Source: Desulfomonile tiedjei
Lineage (GTDB): Bacteria; Desulfobacterota; Desulfomonilia; Desulfomonilales; Desulfomonilaceae
DNA: 48,316 nt
Assembly: GCA_016212925.1 (NCBI GenBank)
Contig: JACRDF010000026.1
Span: 1 to 48,316 of the forward strand
Reading direction: 5' to 3'
The notes under the pieces were generated by a model that made no database searches, had not been told where the DNA came from, and saw only the letters and a list, made by a program, of their open reading frames with translations. Both the position numbers and the translations under genes were made by a program. Shown in pieces: positions 34,277 through 42,280 of this stretch; position 1 is the stretch's first letter, and each line of letters opens with the position of its first letter.

Positions 34277-35017
34277 TTAAAGCTCCTCCAGAAACACGAG
34301 GGAATTGATTTCTTGTCCGCGCAGGTGCCTGACAAAGGATGACAAAGCCTGCCGCAGCTCTGCAATTCCATTTTTACTCAGCCTCAGCCGTTTGGCCACC
34401 GGCCTTTCCACTTGGAGCCCTTTGCGGATCACGGCCAATGTGTCCGGCGACAGCAAGAGCGACCTGTCTTCATCAATGCCGATGCAACCCGGATGGCACG
34501 CTCCGCCGCGAGCCGGAGAAAAGATGGCGTCCTCCCCTCGCGCCAGAGGCCGTCCGCATTCGGGGCATACGTCAAAGCGCGGGCCATAGCCGAGCATGCC
34601 GAGAAGGCGAATTTCGTCCAGCAGCAAAAGGAGCGGGCTCAAATCGTCGCTTTCGAGGCTACCGAGGAAGTTAAGCATAAAATCGAAAATCTCTTGATCG
34701 GGCTGGTCCTCCGGAAGAAAGACCGAGGCGAGTTCGAGGAAATAGGAAGCGAGCGCCACTTTGTGTATGTCCGATCGGATTCCGAGAAATCCATGCACTG
34801 CCTGAGATTCATCGATCCATACCAGGTCGTCTTTTTTGCGAGGCCTCAATGTGAAATCGACCATCGAGAACGGCTCAAGATGGCCGCCAAAGCGCACGCG
34901 GCTCTTCTTGGCGTTTTTCGCGACTCCTCTGAGCCAGCCGAGGTCGCGGCTGAAAAACACCACCAACTCATCGGCTTCTCCCCAATCCTGCTTTTTGAGA
35001 ATAAGAGATCTAACCAT
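34277..35017 (-). CDS. recO: DNA repair protein RecO
   Basis: RecO loads RecA onto SSB-coated single-stranded DNA and anneals strands in the RecF pathway. The 246-residue protein has the OB-fold N-terminus (RSLILKKQDWGEADELVVFF, GVAKNAKKSRVRFGGHLEPF), the central helical part and a four-Cys zinc site (CPECGRPL and GGACHPGC). The length is normal. There is no good ribosome site at the ATG, but the family start is clear. It lies alone on the minus strand; the conserved neighbours of recO (era, glyQS or rnc) are absent. The 3' end touches a repeat. Confidence 0.93.
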   Translation of the reverse strand: MVRSLILKKQDWGEADELVVFFSRDLGWLRGVAKNAKKSRVRFGGHLEPFSMVDFTLRPRKKDDLVWIDESQAVHGFLGIRSDIHKVALASYFLELASVFLPEDQPDQEIFDFMLNFLGSLESDDLSPLLLLLDEIRLLGMLGYGPRFDVCPECGRPLARGEDAIFSPARGGACHPGCIGIDEDRSLLLSPDTLAVIRKGLQVERPVAKRLRLSKNGIAELRQALSSFVRHLRGQEINSLVFLEEL

Positions 35018-35112
35018 AAAAGCCCTTCGGTCGGTACAGCAGAATTGGTTTCAAAACCTCCGGAATTTGGAGAGAAGGCTCCCCAGGCCGCTTCAAAGAA
35101 GTTTATAGATTA

Positions 35113-35219
35113 TTTGCTTTTCCGCTTCCGAGAGACAGCGGAAGCGGAAAAGCAAACAGGATATAAAAGTTTTTGGAGAGGGGTGTGGGGAGGAACCTTT
35201 TTACAAAAAGGTTCTCCCC
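35113..35219. repeat. Modular palindrome-plus-hairpin repeat, copy 7
   Basis: A perfect 18-bp-arm hairpin (35113-35130 and 35139-35156, stem TTTGCTTTTCCGCTTCCG), an AT-rich spacer, GTTTTTGGAGAGGGGTG and a 33-bp palindrome (35187-35219) identical to that of copy 3. It ends 14 nt from the stop of the minus-strand gene at 35234, with the hairpin distal. It also lies 96 nt beyond the recO start. Confidence 0.9.
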
Positions 35220-35233
35220 ACAATTCCTTCCGC

Positions 35234-36616
35234 TCATCGAAAGCCTTGGGCTTCGCCGTAGATCTTGTGATCCCTAACCCATGCTCTCTGAGCTTCTATG
35301 AAAGCTCGGGTTTGTCCCGGCTCTTTGGCTGCCAATTCATCCAGCTTTGCACCGGCGGTCTTTTGCATGGCAGGATTCGCCACCAGGACCATCCCGCCGA
35401 CGGCCTTTTCGGCTTCCTCGTTTGCAGGAGCGCCTTTTAGGGACAAGATGGCCAGGGTGTTTATTCCCCACGGCCTGAAAATACTATCCGAGGCCCGTTC
35501 CACGGCAATGATGGAGGCTTGAAGCGATCGGTAGTCTCTCATGTCGTCCAGGCACCCAAAGGCGGTCTGCAGGGAGTCCAGTCGTCGAGACGAAAGATTT
35601 GCGAAAGCCTGGACCTTTTGCTTTTCACCACGTCCCGAAGATGGAAGAATCCGGGCCAGTTCCTGTGCTCCCTGTTTCTGAAACGTCAGGCCCCAATGAA
35701 GGAAGCTGAACCCGTCGGCTTCCTCCAAGAACTGCTGGCCCTGTGAGATTATCGCTCTGTAAATTCTTTCGGCCCCTTTGACGTTGCCCTGCTTTTCCAA
35801 GGACTTACCGCGCTCTATCGCCGCGGCTGCGTAATCTCTGAACATGGCCCACGGCACCGGCTTGTGACGTGCATCCGAAGCCGCTGCAAAATCACCGTGA
35901 TAGATTTCAGGGAATCCGCTTCGACTCATGGCCGCGGCCTTAAGTAACACCTCCACTCCGGCAGCGGAAGGATCTATTCCGGCAGGGCCGCGCTCCTGCT
36001 CGTACAAGCGCTCCAACTCCTTGAACTGGGCGACTGCGGTCCCCGAGGTTGTACGGGCCAGCCCCGGGAGGTCTTGGCTGGATTTGAGCCCTAGCCGCGC
36101 CAGGACTTCCAGCGCGGCCTGGAACTCATTAGCCGCTTCCTGCTGAGCGCCGGTCGGGAAGGCCGCATTGGATGTCACAATGTAGTTTATTGACAGCGGC
36201 CTCTCGAGCCACCATTGGCCCTCTTCCAGCACCCAGAGCAGAGTCATGGAAAGAGTCGAAGGTTTCGGATACTGTGGGGCCAGCACCGGCCCACGAAAGA
36301 CAAGCGAAGCCCTTACCCGCTCCGTTGTTCCGTCTTCGGACTTCATTCTTTCGTCGATTCGGCTGCTCTCCAGCTTCAATTGATCCGTCCGGTAGCGTTT
36401 GAGGAAGTTTTCCACCTCTGCGGTCCCGATTTCTTTTCCGCTAACGATGTCCGGATGGATCACTTTTACGATGCCCGAGGCATCCTGAGCGCTGACCATA
36501 GCCACGAACCGCTGCATGGCCTGCTCCGGATCCGGCGGCTTCGAAAATATAGAGAGTACTCCTATAATTCCCGTCACTGCCAAGCAGTAGAAATTGGTCT
36601 TTGGAAAGGGCTTCAT
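35234..36616 (-). CDS. Membrane-anchored helical-repeat protein of unknown function
   Basis: A 460-residue protein with an N-terminal anchor or signal (KTNFYCLAVTGIIGVLSIF). Next comes a small NTF2/DUF4864-like region (MQRFVAMVSAQDASGIVKVI, with later VRASLVFRGPV and LLWVLEEGQWWLERPLSINY). The C-terminal half is alpha-helical and rich in Ala, with TPR-like segments (AAIERGKSLEKQGNVKGAER, SFLHWGLTFQKQGAQELARI). The ATG at 36616 places the anchor at the very N-terminus; a longer start at 36688 is not supported. It is encoded 166 nt downstream of an RND exporter on the same strand, so it may be an accessory periplasmic factor. A function cannot be named. Confidence 0.6.
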   Translation of the reverse strand: MKPFPKTNFYCLAVTGIIGVLSIFSKPPDPEQAMQRFVAMVSAQDASGIVKVIHPDIVSGKEIGTAEVENFLKRYRTDQLKLESSRIDERMKSEDGTTERVRASLVFRGPVLAPQYPKPSTLSMTLLWVLEEGQWWLERPLSINYIVTSNAAFPTGAQQEAANEFQAALEVLARLGLKSSQDLPGLARTTSGTAVAQFKELERLYEQERGPAGIDPSAAGVEVLLKAAAMSRSGFPEIYHGDFAAASDARHKPVPWAMFRDYAAAAIERGKSLEKQGNVKGAERIYRAIISQGQQFLEEADGFSFLHWGLTFQKQGAQELARILPSSGRGEKQKVQAFANLSSRRLDSLQTAFGCLDDMRDYRSLQASIIAVERASDSIFRPWGINTLAILSLKGAPANEEAEKAVGGMVLVANPAMQKTAGAKLDELAAKEPGQTRAFIEAQRAWVRDHKIYGEAQGFR

Positions 36617-36782
36617 CTTTCTTGTCACCGAGGGGCTATTTCGCGGCACATGAAACCTTTGTGATCCGGCTAGACGGCAAAACTGCACGCCTGTCGCCTC
36701 ACAAGAGGTGGGCGTTCTTTATCCTGTTCCGCAATGTACTTCAAGGTGATTTTGAACGCGGTTGGACTTGGCCGGAGAACGA

Positions 36783-39161
36783 TCATGAAGAAATCGACGG
36801 CGCGTTACCGAGCATCTGCTTTTCAATAAGCCTGCCCAAAGCTTTTCGAATCGTGCGGGAAGACAGGATAAGGGCTTGAATGAAAAGCAGGTCCCCGTAC
36901 AAGCCGATCAGAATTGCCGCACTTCCGGCCACCCCGAAGCATTCCACCGGGCGAAACGGGGAAAAAACCAGGGCCAGAAAACCGAACAGAATCACCACGC
37001 TCCATGCAGCGATTTGCTTGGCGGTTAGCTTGTAAGCACGACTGACACAAGCCTCGATTCCTTGCTCCGGATGCAATGTTATTTCTCGTTTCAACTGAGT
37101 CAGGTAGTGAATGGTATTGTCCGCGGCCAATCCAATGGCCACTGTGGCTACGAAAACCGTAACACTGTTCAGGGTATAGCCGAGCCAACCCATGACACCA
37201 AAGACAGCGGCCACCGGGGCTATGTTGGGTAGCAGACATAAAAGGCCGAGCATCGGTGAGCCCAACTGAATCATCATCAAAGCCGTGATGATGAGCCCCG
37301 CGAGAAACAGCGACCAAATTTGGTCCGCTATCACAGCCGAAGACTGCTCGGCTACCAAGACCAATTCTCCGGTGATCGAAACCTTTGACGCTCCGTTCAT
37401 GGTGTCCTTGGCTGTAGAAAGGATTCTTTGAATAGTGTCGTGGACCGGAACAGAAGAAGAATTCCTGATGCGGACGGAAATATGAAGCTTGTCCTGCGCG
37501 GGGTTGAGGAATCTATTGAGGATTCGTTCACCGCCGGTTCCGAAACGAGTCATGGCCAGCAGTTGTGGGATAAGGGCCGGGTGTGAGAACAGTCCATCCT
37601 GTTTGCCGCCATCGCTGCCCACGAGACCGTTCAGATACTCCAAAAACGGCAAAATGGAATCCACATCCGCCACTTCCGGGATCTGCTTCAGGCGCTTTTC
37701 CAGTTCAGCGACCCTCTTCCACAATTCGGGCTTTTTGAAGTCTTGGCTCTCGCCTTCCAGCATCAGCTCGACTGATTGAACCGGTGAAAGCCTTTCTTCC
37801 ACAAAAGAAATGTCTTGAACTTCCTTCGTCGAACCCTTCAGCATGCTCAGAATCTGGGTATCGGTGTGGATCATCGGCGTCCCCGCAAGCAGCACAGCCG
37901 TTGCCAGGACCCCGATCAAAACCAGAAACCGGGGGCGCTTGAATATGCTTTGTTCCAACCCCAGTAGCACCCTGCCCAACCAATCCCTCAACATCCCCGA
38001 ATCACCCGGCAGGTCCAGGGACTTTATCGTTACAAAAAAGGCCGGGGTCAGAATCATGGCCAAAACGTATGAAGTCATCACCCCGAATGACATGATGAAA
38101 CCAAGCTGCCGCACCATAGGGATGGAGCTGATCATCAGCGTCCCAAAGCCCACAGCGGTCGTTGCGGAACACACCAAACACGGACGGGCCAGCCATCGCA
38201 CCGCCTGCTTGATCGCGCCGGTTTTGCTCGCAGAATCCTGGTAGAACTGATGGTACCGCACCACCATGTGAATAACGATCTCCAGGGTAGTGATCAAAAT
38301 GAAGCCGAAAGAAAGCGCTGTGGTTGAATTCAGTGGGATGTCCAGGGCTGACATGAGCCCAAGCACCCAGAGGACGCACACGCAAAGTATGATATTCGCC
38401 ACCAAGGTCATGGAGGCTTGCTTGAAAACGTACAGCGAGACAACGGTACAAATCAGGAGGCTCATCAAAGCGAACATCATTCCCGTTTGAATGTTGTAGC
38501 TAACAACGGCCATGCGAATTAGGGGCGCGCCTATGATTCGGTATTCCGTGCCGGGCTCTACGTGATCCCGCGTGATCTTCGAAATCGCGTCCACCAATCG
38601 AGCGCCGACATCCGGATCAAACCTCCATTCCTCCTTAACTCTAACCAAGACACCCGCGGTTCTGAGGTCACCGGACAAAAGAAGACCGATCATGGGCAGG
38701 GCCTGCCTGAACCTCGCCAAATCCGCGGGATCGGGTAGCGACAGGGAACCACCCGCGGATGAAATGACCGGATAAACCCCCAACCTATCCCCTTTGTGTT
38801 GAAAGACCCGCAAATTGGCCAGGCTGATTACTTCGGAGACTTTATCAAGCGCCTCAATGCTTCTGCTAATGGCGTCTAAAGAGCGCAAGAAACCCGGATC
38901 ATTCGCGCCGGACTTCGAACTTATGGCGACAAGGATGAATTCGTCGCTGCCAAATTCTTCGAGGAAAGTCTTGTACTGAGCATATGACGATGATGTGGTT
39001 ACCATCGCGGATTGCAGGCCCCAATCCATTTTGAGGTTCGGCACCAATAGGGCCAGGACAACGGTCATGACCGCGATGACGGGTACGAGGATTCTGCGCT
39101 GATCAACAATTAGATCGAGCAGGTTCTTGCGTGAAAGATCGAGTCTGTCCTTTTCCTGCAA
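36783..39161 (-). CDS. RND/MMPL-type exporter (SSD-containing, HpnN-like)
   Basis: A 792-residue inner-membrane protein with two halves, each a periplasmic loop plus a group of 5-6 transmembrane helices. Segments such as LSFGFILITTLEIVIHMVVR, VGFGTLMISSIPMVRQLGFI and VFVATVAIGLAADNTIHYLT show the sterol-sensing/MMPL pattern with the conserved acidic residue before the Asn or Thr. It lacks an obvious membrane-fusion protein in the locus. The family moves lipids and hydrophobic compounds to the outer membrane. The TTG start with GGGGGAG upstream is weak in spacing; no better codon is seen. The protein at 35234 is a likely partner. Confidence 0.85.
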   Translation of the reverse strand: MQEKDRLDLSRKNLLDLIVDQRRILVPVIAVMTVVLALLVPNLKMDWGLQSAMVTTSSSYAQYKTFLEEFGSDEFILVAISSKSGANDPGFLRSLDAISRSIEALDKVSEVISLANLRVFQHKGDRLGVYPVISSAGGSLSLPDPADLARFRQALPMIGLLLSGDLRTAGVLVRVKEEWRFDPDVGARLVDAISKITRDHVEPGTEYRIIGAPLIRMAVVSYNIQTGMMFALMSLLICTVVSLYVFKQASMTLVANIILCVCVLWVLGLMSALDIPLNSTTALSFGFILITTLEIVIHMVVRYHQFYQDSASKTGAIKQAVRWLARPCLVCSATTAVGFGTLMISSIPMVRQLGFIMSFGVMTSYVLAMILTPAFFVTIKSLDLPGDSGMLRDWLGRVLLGLEQSIFKRPRFLVLIGVLATAVLLAGTPMIHTDTQILSMLKGSTKEVQDISFVEERLSPVQSVELMLEGESQDFKKPELWKRVAELEKRLKQIPEVADVDSILPFLEYLNGLVGSDGGKQDGLFSHPALIPQLLAMTRFGTGGERILNRFLNPAQDKLHISVRIRNSSSVPVHDTIQRILSTAKDTMNGASKVSITGELVLVAEQSSAVIADQIWSLFLAGLIITALMMIQLGSPMLGLLCLLPNIAPVAAVFGVMGWLGYTLNSVTVFVATVAIGLAADNTIHYLTQLKREITLHPEQGIEACVSRAYKLTAKQIAAWSVVILFGFLALVFSPFRPVECFGVAGSAAILIGLYGDLLFIQALILSSRTIRKALGRLIEKQMLGNAPSISS

Positions 39162-39370
39162 AACTCCCCCTGCTGCGGTCCCGGCCGCGGTACATATCAG
39201 CCAACTGGAGAGAGAATATATTTGACGGCCGTAACTGCCTATTTTTCTCCGCTCTGCGCCGGTATTGCAAACATTTTTTATAACCGGGCGGAATCATACT
39301 ATTTGCGGCCGAACGCTGAACGTAGAAACGAAAAAGGTTTAGTCCGCCTTCGTAGGTCCGCGGCCCGTTT

Positions 39371-39502
39371 CTATACCAACTCCCTTGGCGGCGAGCGCCA
39401 CAACGAATAATGAAAACGCCGGTAGCGCCGGCATCTTGCCGGTTGCCTTCGAGGCGTTTTCATTATTCGTTGTGGCGATTTTCTGCATGGAAGTTGGTAT
39501 TA
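39371..39502. repeat. 132-bp near-perfect hairpin element with TATACCAAC ends
   Basis: The outer ends CTATACCAACT and AGTTGGTATTA are inverted repeats, and inside them 25 bp (GCCACAACGAATAATGAAAA plus CGCC) at about 39398-39422 repeats inverted at 39452-39476. The apex has CCGGTAGCGCCGGCATCTTGCC-like hairpins. A second outer end (CGCCAATTGCTATAAC) follows. It lies between the RND gene and rubredoxin and resembles family A at its ends (ATACCAAnT). Confidence 0.8.
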
Positions 39503-39550
39503 ATCGCCAATTGCTATAACTATAAGTAGTGTGACTTAGCGGAGGTAAAT

Positions 39551-39709
39551 ATGGAACGGTACGTGTGCGACGTTTGCTACTATGTTTACGATCCCGCTGT
39601 GGGAGACCCGGAAAACGGAATCCCCGCGGGGACCTCTTTCAACGATTTGCCGTCCGATTGGGTCTGCCCACTGTGCGGCGTTGGTAAAGAGGCCTTTGCT
39701 CCGGAATAA
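39551..39709 (+). CDS. Rubredoxin
   Basis: A complete 52-residue rubredoxin, a one-iron electron carrier in the cytoplasm. The Fe(Cys)4 site is CDVC (Cys 6, 9) and CPLC (Cys 39, 42), with the typical [14 protein letters not shown] and the aromatic DWVCP. GGAGGTAAAT directly precedes the ATG. It is not next to a rubredoxin oxidoreductase; likely partners are superoxide reductase, rubrerythrin or oxygen reductase elsewhere. A repeat ends 48 nt upstream of its start. Confidence 0.95.
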   Translation: MERYVCDVCYYVYDPAVGDPENGIPAGTSFNDLPSDWVCPLCGVGKEAFAPE

Positions 39710-39911
39710 AGGGGATGCTTTACTGCTGGACAAAACTCGTCCCAGAGGCCGTCTCGCCGGCCTAGGGTAAGAAATCTAAAACAAGTAGTCATTCAGTTTA
39801 GCGAGGAAAACAACTCGCGCGAAACATGTCATTGCTTCGCTACGCTCGCAATGGCAGATGACTGACAACTCCCCGCGTAAGCGAAAGGTTACGAAAACAC
39901 GATGATTTTCC

Positions 39912-39941
39912 TTGACAATGGGGCTTTTTCTTCTGTAATCT
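39912..39941 (+). promoter_or_regulatory. Candidate sigma-70-type promoter for the outer-membrane protein
   Basis: TTGACA (39912-39917), an 18-bp spacer and TAATCT (39936-39941), 126 nt before the ATG at 40068. It sits after an AT-poor repeat fragment (CATTGCTTCGCTACGCTCGCAATG near 39829-39852). Confidence 0.45.
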
Positions 39942-40067
39942 ATGCTTGTTCCATTAAATTCTAAGGCATCCTTCGTTCCCCGCCTGTCCGGTCGTTCCGG
40001 GGAGTGGGGGGTGGCAACTTTGTTTGCGCGCGGACGCGCTGTGTCCTTTTCCGGTTAGGAGGTAGAT

Positions 40068-41060
40068 ATGCGCTGTAATCCTTCCGTGCCAAGAATTCTC
40101 TGGCTTGCTTGCCTGATTCTTCTCGTGGCCACCCCCAACGCGGCCCTGGCTCAGGGCTGGAATTGGCTGCCGTTTGGCAGCTCCTTCGATCTCGGCGGTT
40201 TCAAGGCAGAGACCTTTGCCAAGGCCGGGTACCAAAGACTCGGTCTGAATTTCGACATAGACATCCCTGAGCGGAACGCCGGGGTAGGTTTTCTGGAGCT
40301 TTCGCCTGTCGATTTGAACCTCAGGAATGAATATTTCTGGGTCGGGTCAGTCGGGGTGAATGTTCAGTCGGCAAGTGGCTTCGGGGCCTTCCTGAGCGTC
40401 GAGGGCAATTTGAGGAAAAATTTCACTGTTCAGACGCCCATTGAGCCTGAAAACGCCGCCACCCTTGGTGGGTTGTTACTCCGGGGGGCGTCGTGGGAAG
40501 GTTCCGGCTTCGAGTGGTGGAACGTCGACGGCGGCCTGACTCTGGCCCTCCCCTCCTGGGCATCACTGGTCGGAGGGGTTCGCTGGGACCACCTTACGCT
40601 CAAGATGGGCAACCCATACAATGCTGTCAACGAGTACGCCTTGGACCGTTACCAGGCTGATTTCCGCTCAAAGGTCATTATACCCTACTTTGGTTTTCAA
40701 CTTCTGGGGCAATCCTATAAGGCGACATTTATTGGCAGCCCTTTTGCCAGTGTGCAATTCAAGCTCCCCTTTGTCTTTGTCAACAACGGTGTTCAGCCTA
40801 TTGATGAAGCCCGGTACAAGCTGTTCACCACAGGTGGTTTTCTCGAAGGGACAGTTGATTACTCGTGGAAGCTGGCAGCAACACCGGCATACTTAGACCT
40901 GTGGGCCAGGGCCAACTGGATGCGGTTCTCCGCAACAGGAGAAGAACTGTTTTCGAATTTTGACACAGTCACCCCCCTCACGCAGCAACTGGAAAGTGGC
41001 AAGGCGACGCTGTCGCGTTACACTTACGGCTTTGGGCTGAGCGCAAACCTGGCGTTTTAG
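40068..41060 (+). CDS. Outer-membrane beta-barrel protein
   Basis: A 330-residue exported protein with a signal peptide (SVPRILWLACLILLVATPNA, cleaved after ALA). The mature chain has the alternating polar/hydrophobic strands and aromatic girdles of an outer-membrane barrel (FDLGGFKAETFAKAGYQRLG, VGGVRWDHLTLKMG, YLDLWARANWMRFS). It ends with YTYGFGLSANLAF, with the C-terminal Phe that the BAM machinery recognises. GGAGGTAG precedes the ATG. A strong terminator follows. The role (porin, receptor or small barrel) is unknown. It is the only gene in its transcription unit. Confidence 0.85.
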   Translation: MRCNPSVPRILWLACLILLVATPNAALAQGWNWLPFGSSFDLGGFKAETFAKAGYQRLGLNFDIDIPERNAGVGFLELSPVDLNLRNEYFWVGSVGVNVQSASGFGAFLSVEGNLRKNFTVQTPIEPENAATLGGLLLRGASWEGSGFEWWNVDGGLTLALPSWASLVGGVRWDHLTLKMGNPYNAVNEYALDRYQADFRSKVIIPYFGFQLLGQSYKATFIGSPFASVQFKLPFVFVNNGVQPIDEARYKLFTTGGFLEGTVDYSWKLAATPAYLDLWARANWMRFSATGEELFSNFDTVTPLTQQLESGKATLSRYTYGFGLSANLAF

Positions 41061-41208
41061 AAGGCGGTTGGCAGAGGTTCTAAAACGCCGGACCGAGCGG
41101 TCTCACTCCGAAAACCAAGGCAGAGGATCGGGAGGAGTTTTTATCATAGTCTCGAATGGACAAGTTTGAGGGATATAGAGCGGCGACACGTCTCATATCC
41201 TCTCCTAG

Positions 41209-41247
41209 CCCCAACCGACCCCCCGCGTCGGCTGGGGTTTTCTTTTT
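41209..41247 (+). terminator. Rho-independent terminator
   Basis: CCCCAACCGAC (41209-41219) and GTCGGCTGGGG (41227-41237) pair with one mismatch over a 7-nt loop and are followed by TTTTCTTTTT. It ends the transcript of the outer-membrane protein, 149 nt after its stop. Confidence 0.85.
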
Positions 41248-41287
41248 CGTGAGCCCTTGAAACTCCTCTTTCGGTGACGACGCCCAC

Positions 41288-42085
41288 TCAAGGCGTTCCA
41301 GCAGAGGGGCAACTAGCCGGTCCCTCCTCTTTTCGACCCACAATGAGGATGTCGCTGGCCAGGTACGCATAACGGGATGTAAGAAACTTTACGGATCTGC
41401 GATACCAGCCAAAATTCTCCAGGCCGGCCATCAATCGGATTCTGTTGCGGAAAAGGCGAAAGCCAGCGACGTCGGTCACCACGAAGTTGGCAGAAGCTAC
41501 CTGTTCAACTAGGGATCGTAAGGAACAAAATGCCATGCGGGAGGCTCTGTCTGCGTCTCTCCAGTTGGACTGCGTGCCCAGACAGACGGATTCCTTTTCC
41601 TGGTAGATCTTTCTGAAGAACTTCTTGAAGCCGCTGGAAATACTGGGCGCCCAGGAAATCGGGTTGTAAACAAAGAGCTGTCCACCGGGTTTCAGCACAC
41701 GATACGACTCGGCCAAGATTTCGTCGGTATTTGGAAGATACATCAGCACTTCGTTGCACACCACGGCATCGAGTGATCGATCCCGAAATGGCAAGCCGTC
41801 GACGAGATTCACTTGGCAGAGATTCTGATATACATCTTTTCCCGCAGCCTGGCGCAGTTGGGGTTCGTATAAGTCCAGTCCAAACCATTGCCATCCCTTA
41901 GCCATCCCGCAAAATTCTGCGAGACGGCCCGGCCCGCACCCCACGTCCAGGATCCGCATATCCGAGGATAGGTTTTTCCTTTGGTTCAACAAACACTTGC
42001 GGAGATAGGGGAAATGCGCGAATTTCAGGCGATATCGCCCCCGATGGTGAAACCAGGCAATGTCATTTATTGGAGCGTTTTTCAT
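41288..42085 (-). CDS. Class I SAM-dependent methyltransferase
   Basis: A 265-residue soluble methyltransferase of the type 11 group. Motif I is RILDVGCGPGRLAEF, then GLDLYEPQL, DGLPFRDRSLDAVVCNEVLM and SYRVLKPGGQLFVYNP. The C-terminal third has FKKFFRKIYQEKESVCLG and a possible hydrophobic end. The ATG at 42085 (MKNAPINDIAWFHHRGRYR) is preferred over a TTG seven codons upstream. It is probably a small-molecule or lipid-related methyltransferase. It is converging on the outer-membrane gene. Confidence 0.88.
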   Translation of the reverse strand: MKNAPINDIAWFHHRGRYRLKFAHFPYLRKCLLNQRKNLSSDMRILDVGCGPGRLAEFCGMAKGWQWFGLDLYEPQLRQAAGKDVYQNLCQVNLVDGLPFRDRSLDAVVCNEVLMYLPNTDEILAESYRVLKPGGQLFVYNPISWAPSISSGFKKFFRKIYQEKESVCLGTQSNWRDADRASRMAFCSLRSLVEQVASANFVVTDVAGFRLFRNRIRLMAGLENFGWYRRSVKFLTSRYAYLASDILIVGRKEEGPASCPSAGTP

Positions 42086-42280
42086 AACATGGTTCTGCCG
42101 AGACAACGCGGATCGCGCCTGACAATCTTTCGCCGGAGGTAACCGCCAACGGTCGCGTTCCAGGAATGGATACCCCGCTGACTACCCAATATGCCTCATC
42201 GCGGCCCACTTATTCAAGCATGAGTTCAACTGCCGGGACCAAACGGGGCCGCGAGTACCACATACCACAAGGAGCCAAGT

